From assembly GCA_020631295.1 (NCBI GenBank), contig JAHDHN010000072.1:1-6818 (forward strand): 6,818 bases of DNA, given 5' to 3'. The notes beneath the pieces were generated by a model. It was not told where the DNA came from. It made no database searches and was given only the letters and a program-made list of their open reading frames with translations. Positions within the stretch are counted from its first letter, which is position 1, and each line of letters starts with the position of its first letter. The translations under genes and the position numbers were made by a program. Below are positions 1-5,542 of this stretch, piece by piece. This DNA is from Rickettsiales bacterium (lineage in GTDB: Bacteria > Pseudomonadota > Alphaproteobacteria > Rickettsiales > UBA8987).

Positions 1-990
1 CAGCGCTTTCTCAGCTGGATTGGGTATGGCATTGCGCTGGGATTAGGGCTCTATGTGCATATGGGCATTTTGTTTGCTGTGCTGGCCACGCTGTTATATC
101 TGGCGTCTTATGCCGATACGCGCCCGCTTATATTGCGTGGCTTGCTGCCAGCGCTTATTGTGGCCTGCCTGGTTGCTTCGCCACATTTGCTGTGGCTAAT
201 TGAGCATGGTTTTATCACCTGGAAATATATGCTCAACTCCATCAGTGAAAGCGGCATTGCATTCAATCTGGGCGGTGCCTTTGCGTTTTTATACCAGCAG
301 CTGCTTTCCTTCGGGCCCATTTTGTTTATTGCGCTATTTTTATGCTTCATCATCCGCCCTGCATTTGGTGTGAAAAACCGCCTGTTGTCACTGTTTCTGC
401 TGCCTATGTTTTACACGGCGCTGCTGCTGGCAGCTTTTACGGATATCTCACCCACATGGCTGGCGATGATCTATGTCACCGCGCTGCCACAAGTGGTGCA
501 GGCGCTCTTTCGCCAGGGCAATGAGAAGCTGGTGATGCTGTCGCTCCTATGGGCGCTGGTGGTGTTTTTTGGTTTCCATGTGGGCAAAATAAACACGCTG
601 CAACACCGTACCGATGCCAAGCTTTATTTGCCCTATTACGCACCGATTTACGACAAAACCCATGAGCTTCTGGTAAAGCATAATGGCTATGCCGTAACCG
701 ATGACCGCACCATGGCCACGGTACTGAGCTATATGTTCCAAGACCCACAAACCGGTGCACATTACCCAGTATTTAAGGTGGATGATGCAGTGCCACCTAC
801 CGATGCGTTTATGGCGCGCTATCCGTTCAGCGCTGCAGAGGCAGAAGGCCGCGTGGCACTTATGCTCAGCCGCTATAATGATTTGGAAGACCAGTCTGGC
901 CAGTTTGAAACCATCAAATTACTGCCCAAGGCACTCAATGCCGAACGCAGCGATGTGTTTTATTTCTACCAGCTGGTGCCAGTGAAGTAG
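1..990 (+). CDS. Glycosyltransferase family 39 (PMT/ArnT-like) membrane protein, C-terminal part
   Basis: The reading frame is open from base 1, so the N-terminus lies outside the window; 329 residues are visible before the TAG stop at 988-990. The visible part starts with hydrophobic segments (roughly residues 4-36 and 46-60), then the stretch S60-P-H-L-L-W-L-I-E-H-G-F-I-T-W. A proline-histidine-tryptophan pattern of this kind after a membrane helix is typical of GT39 proteins related to dolichyl-phosphate-mannose mannosyltransferase. More membrane segments follow up to about residue 200, and then a soluble C-terminal domain of about 130 residues. GT39 enzymes move a sugar from a polyprenyl-phosphate donor to lipid A, protein or another envelope acceptor on the periplasmic face of the inner membrane. 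The catalytic first loop with its acidic pair is not in view, so neither substrate nor activity can be judged. The assignment to this broad family is fairly good; an exact name is not possible. Confidence 0.7.
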   Translation, partial: QRFLSWIGYGIALGLGLYVHMGILFAVLATLLYLASYADTRPLILRGLLPALIVACLVASPHLLWLIEHGFITWKYMLNSISESGIAFNLGGAFAFLYQQLLSFGPILFIALFLCFIIRPAFGVKNRLLSLFLLPMFYTALLLAAFTDISPTWLAMIYVTALPQVVQALFRQGNEKLVMLSLLWALVVFFGFHVGKINTLQHRTDAKLYLPYYAPIYDKTHELLVKHNGYAVTDDRTMATVLSYMFQDPQTGAHYPVFKVDDAVPPTDAFMARYPFSAAEAEGRVALMLSRYNDLEDQSGQFETIKLLPKALNAERSDVFYFYQLVPVK

Positions 991-1024
991 CTGTAATTTT
1001 CATGATAACACTATCTGAATATAT

Positions 1025-1056
1025 TTGACAAATGTAGACAATAGTCTACATATATG
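1025..1056 (+). promoter_or_regulatory. Promoter of the toxin-antitoxin operon
   Basis: A perfect sigma70-type -35 hexamer TTGACA lies at 1025-1030, 28 bases before the toxin ATG. The -10 element is not clear-cut: TACATA (1047-1052, 16-base spacer) and TATATG (1051-1056, 20-base spacer) are the best candidates in an AT-rich run. Either choice puts the transcription start almost at the toxin ATG. The gap between -35 and -10 is filled by the palindrome at 1032-1051. Confidence 0.6.
1032..1051. promoter_or_regulatory. Palindromic operator of the toxin-antitoxin operon
   Basis: A perfect inverted repeat, ATGTAGAC-AATA-GTCTACAT, has 8-base arms and a 4-base spacer. It sits between the -35 and the presumed -10 of the operon. 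Antitoxins with a helix-turn-helix commonly bind such a dyad to repress their own operon, alone or together with the toxin. Binding here would block RNA polymerase directly. The repeat is seen in the sequence; the binding partner is inferred from the operon layout. Confidence 0.65.
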
Positions 1057-1058
1057 CT

Positions 1059-1391
1059 ATGATAAAACCGTCATACCCATTTGATGTTATTGTTTATGCT
1101 ACTAAATCAGGCAAGGAACCTTATACTCAGTGGATAAAAGAGCTTAAGGATATTAGCACAGCCACACGTATTATGAAGCGTGTAGGAAGATTGTCACTTG
1201 GTAATATGGGTGATTATAAATCTTTGGGTGGTGGTATATTTGAGTTGCGTTTAGATTTTGGCTCAGGTTACCGAGTGTATTTTGGCAGAGACGGTGAAAA
1301 GATTATCGTGCTCTTATGTGCTGGAAGCAAACGTACTCAAGCACAGGATATAAAAAAAGCACGTGCCTATTGGGCACAATATGAGGAGTAA
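1059..1391 (+). CDS. HigB/RelE-like toxin of a type II toxin-antitoxin system (Gp49-like addiction module killer)
   Basis: This 110-residue basic protein fits the RelE/ParE superfamily, in the Gp49-like 'addiction module killer protein' group, and has the usual length. Visible family blocks are P21-Y-T-Q-W-I-K-E-L near the N-terminus, the central G48-N-M-G-D-Y-K-S-L with E-L-R-L-D-F-G-S-G-Y-R-V-Y-F running to residue 75, and the C-terminal L-L-C-A-G-S-K-R-T-Q-A-Q-D-I-K-K-A (85-101). Relatives are generally ribosome-dependent mRNA endonucleases; cleavage by this protein is inferred. The toxin comes first in the operon and the antitoxin follows after 4 bases, the HigBA order. ATG 1059 is the only workable start: the frame is closed by TAG at 1035 and has no other ATG near the N-terminus. 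There is no Shine-Dalgarno sequence before it. The gene is richer in A+T than the flanking genes, which suggests acquisition. Confidence 0.88.
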   Translation: MIKPSYPFDVIVYATKSGKEPYTQWIKELKDISTATRIMKRVGRLSLGNMGDYKSLGGGIFELRLDFGSGYRVYFGRDGEKIIVLLCAGSKRTQAQDIKKARAYWAQYEE

Positions 1392-1395
1392 TAAA

Positions 1396-1701
1396 ATGAC
1401 CACTTTACGCACAATAGATGCAGTACATGCAGATATTTTGTCTTCACCAGAGAGAGCGCAGTCATACCTACAGCTCACATTGGACGAGTATGCCAAAGAC
1501 GGTGATGTGCATGAGTTTCTACGTGCATTAAGAGACGTTGCGGCTGCACAAGGAGGCATGTCAAAACTTGCAAAAGATACAGGGTTTGACAGAGCTGGGT
1601 TGTACAGAGCCCTTTCGGATAAAGGCAACCCACGTCTTGATACATTGGCCGTAATTTTACATCAGCTAGGCTTTAAACTTTCTGTTGATCGGCTAGCATA
1701 A
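1396..1701 (+). CDS. HigA-like helix-turn-helix antitoxin
   Basis: This 101-residue protein matches the 'addiction module antidote protein' family that pairs with the upstream toxin type. The N-terminal half probably holds the toxin-binding region. A helix-turn-helix follows in residues 53-97: G-G-M-S-K-L-A-K-D-T-G-F-D-R-A-G-L-Y-R-A-L, then the N-P-R-L-D-T-L block and a hydrophobic end helix. It should neutralise the toxin and repress the operon through the palindrome at 1032-1051. ATG 1396 is chosen because a good ribosome binding site, GAGGAG (1383-1388), lies 7 bases upstream, and the product then begins like its relatives. ATGs at 1363 and 1381 in the same frame would overlap the toxin end and lack this site. 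Its strong ribosome binding site, next to the toxin's lack of one, would favour antitoxin excess. Its TAA stop directly touches the ATG of the next gene. Confidence 0.87.
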   Translation: MTTLRTIDAVHADILSSPERAQSYLQLTLDEYAKDGDVHEFLRALRDVAAAQGGMSKLAKDTGFDRAGLYRALSDKGNPRLDTLAVILHQLGFKLSVDRLA

Positions 1702-2718
1702 ATGCAATTGCTGCAAGGATTTTGGGCACGGTTTAAGCGCAACAGGCGCGCATGGGTAAGTTTTTGCTGTTTTGGCGTGTTATTTGTGCTTACACTTGCA
1801 GCGGAATTTGTGGCGAATGACGCACCCATATTGCTGCGTTATGACGGCAAATTCTATATGCCCATTATGCAGAGCTACCCTGAAACCACCTTTGGCGGCG
1901 ATTTTGATACAGAGGCCGATTACCGCGATCCTTATGTTAAAACACTCATTCAAGAAAAAGGCTGGATGATCTGGCCACCCATCGCCTTTTCTTATGACAC
2001 CATCAATTACGAGCTGGAAGCCGCAGCACCCTCACCGCCCAGCCTGCAAAATTGGTTGGGCACAGATGACCAAGCGCGCGATGTGCTGGCGCGTTTGCTT
2101 TATGGCTTCCGCGTAAGTGTGTTATTTGGCCTGGCGCTCACTGTGCTTACTGCCATTATTGGTGTATTAGTCGGTGCAGTACAAGGCTATGTGGGCGGCT
2201 GGTTTGACCTTATCGGCCAGCGCGTGTTGGAAATTTTCAGCGCACTGCCCACTCTGTTCATCATCATGATTTTATCCAGCGTGATCACACCCAATGTATG
2301 GTGGCTGTTTGGGATTATGTTATTATTCGGCTGGACAGGCTATGTGGGCGTGGTACGCGCCGAATGCTTAAAAACCCGCAAGCAAGATTATGTGATGGCC
2401 GCCCGTGCCATTGGCGTGCCAAGCTGGAAAATATTGCTGCGCCACGTACTACCCAACAGCTTGGTGGCTACCATTACCTATATGCCTTTTGTGTTGGCTG
2501 GCTCGGTCACAGCGCTCACCTCGCTGGACTTTTTGGGTTTTGGCCTGCCACCTGGCAGTGCCTCACTGGGCGAATTGCTGGCACAGGGAAAAAATAACCT
2601 GAACGCACCCTGGCTGGGCCTCACCACCTTTGGGTTGCTCACCTTCACCCTCACCGCATTGGTATTCATCGGCGAAGGCGTGCGCGACGCACTAGACCCA
2701 CGCGTGGAACGTGTGTGA
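1702..2718 (+). CDS. yejE: Peptide ABC transporter inner-membrane permease YejE
   Basis: This 338-residue protein is co-linear with E. coli YejE as I recall that sequence (341 residues): the N-terminal W-A-R-F-K-R-N-R-R, the first membrane helix (about 19-36), the long periplasmic part with R-Y-D-G (46-49) and F-G-G-D-F, and the C-terminal F-I-G-E-G-V-R-D-A-L-D-P. The OppC-type entry block N-W-L-G-T-D-D-Q-A-R-D-V-L-A-R-L-L-Y-G spans 117-135. The cytoplasmic loop that contacts the ATPase (EAA-type) is A233-A-R-A-I-G-V-P...R-H-V-L-P-N, to residue 252. YejE pairs with YejB, the binding protein YejA and the ATPase YejF to import peptides; microcin C is the known E. coli substrate, and Yej systems affect antimicrobial peptide tolerance in alphaproteobacteria. 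None of those partners adjoins this gene. ATG 1702 directly follows the antitoxin TAA with no Shine-Dalgarno sequence, so translation probably depends on re-initiation. The start is supported by the match at the N-terminus. Confidence 0.93.
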   Translation: MQLLQGFWARFKRNRRAWVSFCCFGVLFVLTLAAEFVANDAPILLRYDGKFYMPIMQSYPETTFGGDFDTEADYRDPYVKTLIQEKGWMIWPPIAFSYDTINYELEAAAPSPPSLQNWLGTDDQARDVLARLLYGFRVSVLFGLALTVLTAIIGVLVGAVQGYVGGWFDLIGQRVLEIFSALPTLFIIMILSSVITPNVWWLFGIMLLFGWTGYVGVVRAECLKTRKQDYVMAARAIGVPSWKILLRHVLPNSLVATITYMPFVLAGSVTALTSLDFLGFGLPPGSASLGELLAQGKNNLNAPWLGLTTFGLLTFTLTALVFIGEGVRDALDPRVERV

Positions 2719-2728
2719 TGGGTTTGTT

Positions 2729-2750
2729 TTATGCTTCACGTGAAGCACAA
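2729..2750. promoter_or_regulatory. parS-like site 1 (ParB-binding centromere palindrome)
   Basis: The core TGCTTCACGTGAAGCA (2732-2747) is a perfect 16-base palindrome; the symmetry extends to 2729-2750 with one mismatched pair. It differs from the classical parS consensus TGTTTCACGTGAAACA only by a symmetric change at positions 3 and 14. It lies between the converging 3' ends of yejE and the 466-residue gene. A terminator reading is less likely: there is no natural loop, no T-run follows on either strand, and a near-copy occurs upstream of the same gene at 4307-4328. ParB would bind here to load the partition and SMC machinery; this is inferred from the motif. Confidence 0.6.
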
Positions 2751-2764
2751 TTATGAGCATACAT

Positions 2765-4165
2765 TTAGCGCTCACGTGTAAGTAGTGCTTTGCGCGCCTC
2801 TATCAATTTTGCAAAACTAAGGTTCACTCGCTCTGTATCCATAGAAAAATGTACAGATTTAATGGCATCTATAGCCGCATCTCGTTCTGGTTCTTTAGTA
2901 TCAAAATCCCGCTCTAATAAGGATGAAAATTTTAAGAAAGGTTTTACCCAATGGGAGCGCTTCTTTCCAATACATGTCTGCATTTGAACAACTTCATCTT
3001 TAAAATAATCGCTGATTTCAATTTCTTGTAGATTATGGCGTTCCATAGCAACTATCATTTTACCCATGAAACAGTCATATAACGCACTAATATTATGGTT
3101 CTGTAACTGTTCATTAGTGATATAGCTACCATCTACATTTTTAAGCTCTGCCATAGCATGCCTAAAACCCATATCCATCATCTGATGTGGTTGAATATCA
3201 GACATGCGATAACTATCTTCAGGTAAATAATAATAACGCATCATGTGCTGCTCTGGTGCAAAAAGACATAGTGCAACTTCAAAAAAATGGGAGTGCCGTT
3301 CAATATAGATAAATTTCTTTGTTGCTTTAGAGGTATCAATAAAACGGATCGTTGCTGCATCTGTGTCCAAATTATGGAACCATGTATGCTTCTCCATTTT
3401 ACCAAAATCAAGTGCCACTCCATAACAGCTCATCTCATAGAAATAATCTACGAAGTCGTTAAAAAAACTCTGACTCTGGTTAGATAATTTCTGGAGTAGA
3501 TCTAAGCTCCCAATTTGTGCCTCAAGTGCCTCGCGGGAGATACCTTTCTGCCGTTCTGGTGTGCTGTATAATGGGGAAATAGTCGCCATTAAAGCTTGCC
3601 CATTTTCAAAAGGCCAGTGTGCAACATCCGTTGAGGCAAGTGTAGTGGAACAAGATAACTTAAGCATAGCCTTATAAATTCGTATGTTATCATATTGATC
3701 TAAATCCACACCTATTGGCAAATCCCCTTCATCTGGTCGAGATTCATGTAATGCATGTAATAAGCCTGGCACCGCAGACATATCAAACACTAACTTGTCT
3801 TTTCCCAACATAACATCGGTGTGAAAACGCACCTGGTCGACTGTTTCTAAAAAACTACCTTTCATAGGCACATCAAAATAGTTCTGATAATGCGCACATA
3901 AACACATATACACGGCCTCTTCTGCGCCATGTGCTTCATAAATTAGATGATAGTCTTTTAGCTGTTCTTCAGGTACAAAAGAATCTGTTGTTTCTAAATA
4001 ACCAGATAACTCATCTATTACGGCCTTAAACGCCTCTTCTGTAGATTTATTTGAGAGCTTAAGTGTCTTTAACATATTTTGCCTGGATGAAACAAATGCA
4101 GCATGAGCTATTTTCACAGCCAGACGGTAAAATTCAGCATCTTTCCTATTATAGTTTTCATTCAT
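2765..4165 (-). CDS. Hypothetical protein of 466 residues, unrecognised
   Basis: I do not recognise this protein. It has no signal peptide and no clear membrane segment, so it is probably cytoplasmic. It is rich in aromatic, histidine and methionine residues, with seven cysteines (near 88, 90, 172, 247, 300, 365, 398). Notable stretches are M-C-L-C-A-H-Y (87-93), H-S-H-F-F-E-V-A-L-C-L-F (291-302), M-M-R-Y-Y-Y-L-P (308-315) and a helical, charged C-terminus (420-466). The frame is intact over 1.4 kb and its amino acid pattern looks like a real protein. The start, ATG at 4165-4163, has only a weak purine stretch (AAAGAAA) before it. A promoter candidate lies 86-115 bases upstream. The gene is transcribed against both neighbours, is visibly AT-richer than yejE and pdhA, and is bracketed by two parS-like sites; together these suggest an acquired single-gene insert. 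No function is proposed. Confidence 0.75.
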   Translation of the reverse strand: MNENYNRKDAEFYRLAVKIAHAAFVSSRQNMLKTLKLSNKSTEEAFKAVIDELSGYLETTDSFVPEEQLKDYHLIYEAHGAEEAVYMCLCAHYQNYFDVPMKGSFLETVDQVRFHTDVMLGKDKLVFDMSAVPGLLHALHESRPDEGDLPIGVDLDQYDNIRIYKAMLKLSCSTTLASTDVAHWPFENGQALMATISPLYSTPERQKGISREALEAQIGSLDLLQKLSNQSQSFFNDFVDYFYEMSCYGVALDFGKMEKHTWFHNLDTDAATIRFIDTSKATKKFIYIERHSHFFEVALCLFAPEQHMMRYYYLPEDSYRMSDIQPHQMMDMGFRHAMAELKNVDGSYITNEQLQNHNISALYDCFMGKMIVAMERHNLQEIEISDYFKDEVVQMQTCIGKKRSHWVKPFLKFSSLLERDFDTKEPERDAAIDAIKSVHFSMDTERVNLSFAKLIEARKALLTRER

Positions 4166-4223
4166 ATGCTTGTTTCTTTATGCATAAGTTTAACAGCTAT
4201 TTCTCTTTGGCACTGTAAGGACA

Positions 4224-4263
4224 AAGTGTTAAAAAAATATTAAAACGCTTAATATAAACACTT
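4224..4263. repeat. Nested AT-rich inverted repeat upstream of the 466-residue gene
   Basis: The outer arms AAGTGTT (4224-4230) and AACACTT (4257-4263) are perfect complements. Inside them, ATATTAA (4237-4243) and TTAATAT (4249-4255) form a second perfect dyad around AACGC. The inner dyad overlaps the candidate -10 of the minus-strand promoter, so an operator role is possible. In an AT-rich stretch a chance origin cannot be excluded, although two nested 7-base perfect arms are more than usual. Confidence 0.45.
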
Positions 4264-4280
4264 CTTTGCAAGAATGTCAT
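4251..4280 (-). promoter_or_regulatory. Candidate sigma70 promoter of the 466-residue gene
   Basis: Read on the minus strand, ATGACA (4280-4275, five of six bases matching TTGACA) is followed after 18 bases by TATATT (4256-4251, five of six matching TATAAT). Transcription would start near 4244, leaving a leader of about 80 bases. The -10 lies inside the nested inverted repeat, and the parS-like site 2 ends 27 bases upstream of the -35. Confidence 0.4.
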
Positions 4281-4306
4281 AAATGCAAATGTGGGCCTAC
4301 ATTATC

Positions 4307-4328
4307 TTATGCTTCACGTGAAACATAA
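4307..4328. promoter_or_regulatory. parS-like site 2 (ParB-binding centromere palindrome)
   Basis: The core TGCTTCACGTGAAACA (4310-4325) differs from the classical parS consensus TGTTTCACGTGAAACA at a single base. The symmetry extends over 22 bases (4307-4328), with one mismatched pair caused by that same base. The site shares TTATGCTTCACGTGAA with site 1 at 2729-2750, apart from the outermost base. The two centres are about 1.58 kb apart, a spacing within the range of clustered parS sites. It lies in the divergent gap, where a hairpin terminator would make no sense. Confidence 0.68.
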
Positions 4329-4376
4329 TAATTGTCCTATTTCATCCCTATTTCACCTCACAGATATTATATTGCA

Positions 4377-4389
4377 ACTGATTCTCAGT
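4377..4389. promoter_or_regulatory. Small dyad, possible regulator site (weakly Fur-like)
   Basis: ACTGA-TTC-TCAGT is a perfect 5-base inverted repeat around three bases, about 105 bases upstream of pdhA. The preceding bases, read together as TTGCAACTGATTCTCA, faintly resemble one half of an iron-box type sequence. The short arms make chance quite possible, and no promoter could be fixed next to it. Confidence 0.2.
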
Positions 4390-4428
4390 CTTAACAATGC
4401 GCTTTATCGTTGCATCAGGGGTGGGGGC

Positions 4429-4449
4429 TGTGGCATAGTGCATGCCACA
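4429..4449. promoter_or_regulatory. 8-base stem-loop or operator in the pdhA upstream region
   Basis: TGTGGCAT (4429-4436) and ATGCCACA (4442-4449) are perfect inverted repeats around AGTGC, ending 43 bases before the pdhA ATG. No T-run follows, so it is not a normal intrinsic terminator. It may be a repressor operator: a weak promoter candidate, TTGCAT (4410-4415) with CATAGT (4434-4439, 18-base spacer), would put the -10 inside the dyad. Alternatively it may form a leader hairpin in the mRNA. It does not look like the E. coli PdhR site. Confidence 0.45.
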
Positions 4450-4492
4450 AGAATGTAAAAGACTGAAAATATAAGCATTAAGGACGGGCACT

Positions 4493-5506
4493 ATGGTAAC
4501 GCCAGATTCTGCAATTCGCAAAGCCAAGCAATCGCTTCAAACACCAGACGACAGCAAAAACACATTGCTGCATCTCTATGAGCAGATGTTGATGATCCGC
4601 CGTTTTGAGGAAAAAGCCGGCCAGCTCTATGGCATGGGGCTGATTGGCGGGTTTTGCCACCTGTATATTGGCCAGGAATCCGTGGTAGTAGGCTTGCAGG
4701 ACTGCATTAAGCATGGCGATCAAGTGATCACCACCTACCGCGACCATGGCCACATGCTGGCCATTGGCACCGACCCAAAAGTAATTTTTGCGGAGCTATT
4801 AGGCCGTGAAACTGGCTGTTCGCGCGGTAAAGGCGGCTCGATGCATATGTTTGATACAGAAAATGCGTTTTATGGCGGCCACGGTATCGTTGGCGCCAAT
4901 GTGCCGATTGGTACAGGTCTTGCCTTTGCCAATGACTATCGTGGCAATGACCATATTTGCCTCACCTATTTTGGTGATGGTGCGGCCAATCAGGGCCAGG
5001 TCTATGAGGCATTTAACATGGCGTCTTTATGGAACTTGCCGGTGATTTATGTGATCGAAAATAACGAATATGCCATGGGCACCAGCGTGCAACGCTCAAG
5101 TGCTACCACGCAGCTTTATCGCCGCGGTGAGGCCTTTGGCATTCCTGGCAAGCAGGTAGACGGCATGGATATTGATGCCGTGCGCAAAGCAGGCATGGAA
5201 GCGGTGGAATATGTGCGCGGCGGCGAAGGCCCCATGATTTTGGAAATGAAGACCTATCGCTATCGCGGCCATTCTATGTCGGATCCGGCGAAATATCGTA
5301 GCAAGGATGAAGTAGCCAATATCAAGGAAAATAAGGACCCCATTGAGGGGCTGAAGAAGATATTGCTGCAGAAAAAATATGCGAATGAGGATGCGCTAAA
5401 GGCACTGGATAAAAAAGTACGTGCTGAAGTGAATGAAGCCGCAGAATTTGCGCAGAACAGCCCCGAGCCGGATGCAAATGAACTTTACACTGACGTGTTG
5501 CGTTAA
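4493..5506 (+). CDS. pdhA: Pyruvate dehydrogenase E1 component, alpha subunit
   Basis: This 337-residue protein is the thiamine-diphosphate-binding half of E1, which decarboxylates pyruvate and passes the two-carbon unit to the lipoyl group of E2 in the cytoplasm. The family's cofactor motif is complete: G161-D-G, then after 26 residues N190-N. R-R-F-E-E-K-A (36-42) and G-F-C-H-L-Y-I-G-Q-E (53-62) are typical of the N-terminus, and T-Y-R-D-H-G-H (81-87) and R-G-K-G-G-S-M-H-M-F (111-120) of the core. The active-site loop Y255-R-Y-R-G-H-S-M-S-D-P is intact; in mitochondrial homologues this loop is phosphorylated, but no kinase is visible here. Length is normal for the alphaproteobacterial alpha2beta2-type enzyme. 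The start at 4493 is supported by AAGGA (4480-4484) 8 bases upstream. It is the first gene of the pdh operon, with pdhB following after a short gap. Confidence 0.97.
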   Translation: MVTPDSAIRKAKQSLQTPDDSKNTLLHLYEQMLMIRRFEEKAGQLYGMGLIGGFCHLYIGQESVVVGLQDCIKHGDQVITTYRDHGHMLAIGTDPKVIFAELLGRETGCSRGKGGSMHMFDTENAFYGGHGIVGANVPIGTGLAFANDYRGNDHICLTYFGDGAANQGQVYEAFNMASLWNLPVIYVIENNEYAMGTSVQRSSATTQLYRRGEAFGIPGKQVDGMDIDAVRKAGMEAVEYVRGGEGPMILEMKTYRYRGHSMSDPAKYRSKDEVANIKENKDPIEGLKKILLQKKYANEDALKALDKKVRAEVNEAAEFAQNSPEPDANELYTDVLR

Positions 5507-5536
5507 ACAGAGGACGGGAGACGGATGACAGAGGAC
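5507..5536 (+). repeat. Duplicated ribosome binding site before two in-frame pdhB starts
   Basis: The nine bases ACAGAGGAC occur twice, at 5507-5515 and 5528-5536, 21 bases (seven codons) apart. Each copy precedes an in-frame ATG, at 5525 and 5543. The second copy puts GAGGA 7 bases before ATG 5543, an optimal distance. The first is 10 bases from ATG 5525, with another GGAG only 4 bases away. A short tandem duplication that created a second start is a plausible explanation. Confidence 0.5.
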
Positions 5537-5542
5537 AGAAAT

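Larger units (their letters stand above)
4166..4492. other. Divergent intergenic region between the unknown gene and pdhA
   Basis: This 327-base gap holds no gene that can be supported. It separates two divergently transcribed genes and should contain both promoters. From left to right it carries a nested AT-rich inverted repeat (4224-4263), a candidate minus-strand promoter (4251-4280), the second parS-like site (4307-4328), a small dyad (4377-4389), a G-rich run (4418-4427) and an 8-base stem-loop (4429-4449). The pdhA ribosome binding site AAGGA lies at 4480-4484. No classical DnaA box (TTATNCACA) was seen, so there is no support for a replication origin inside the gap itself. Confidence 0.7.

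Noticed and set aside
476..762. Two minus-strand open frames inside the glycosyltransferase gene
   Set aside because: They overlap each other and the real gene, and their translations look like random composition.
1359..1366. GCACGTGC palindrome inside the toxin gene as another parS site
   Set aside because: Only the central CACGTG is shared; the flanking TTTCAC/GTGAAA positions do not match.
1363..1395. Longer antitoxin starting at ATG 1363
   Set aside because: It would overlap the toxin end and leave the clear GAGGAG site at 1383-1388 unused; ATG 1396 fits the family N-terminus.
2732..2747. The palindrome after yejE read as an intrinsic terminator
   Set aside because: It has no natural loop and no T-run on either strand, and a near-copy lies in a divergent gap where no terminator is expected; parS-like identity explains both copies better.
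2773..2778. CACGTG near the 3' end of the 466-residue gene as a third parS site
   Set aside because: The flanks lack the dyad found in the two real candidates, and the bases encode the protein C-terminus.
4372..4390. A firm Fur box upstream of pdhA
   Set aside because: Only a half-site resemblance and a 5-base dyad are present, so it is kept as a low-confidence dyad only.
4166..4492. Replication origin in the AT-rich intergenic gap
   Set aside because: No DnaA boxes or iterated 13-mers are visible; parS-like sites alone suggest proximity to an origin, not the origin itself.
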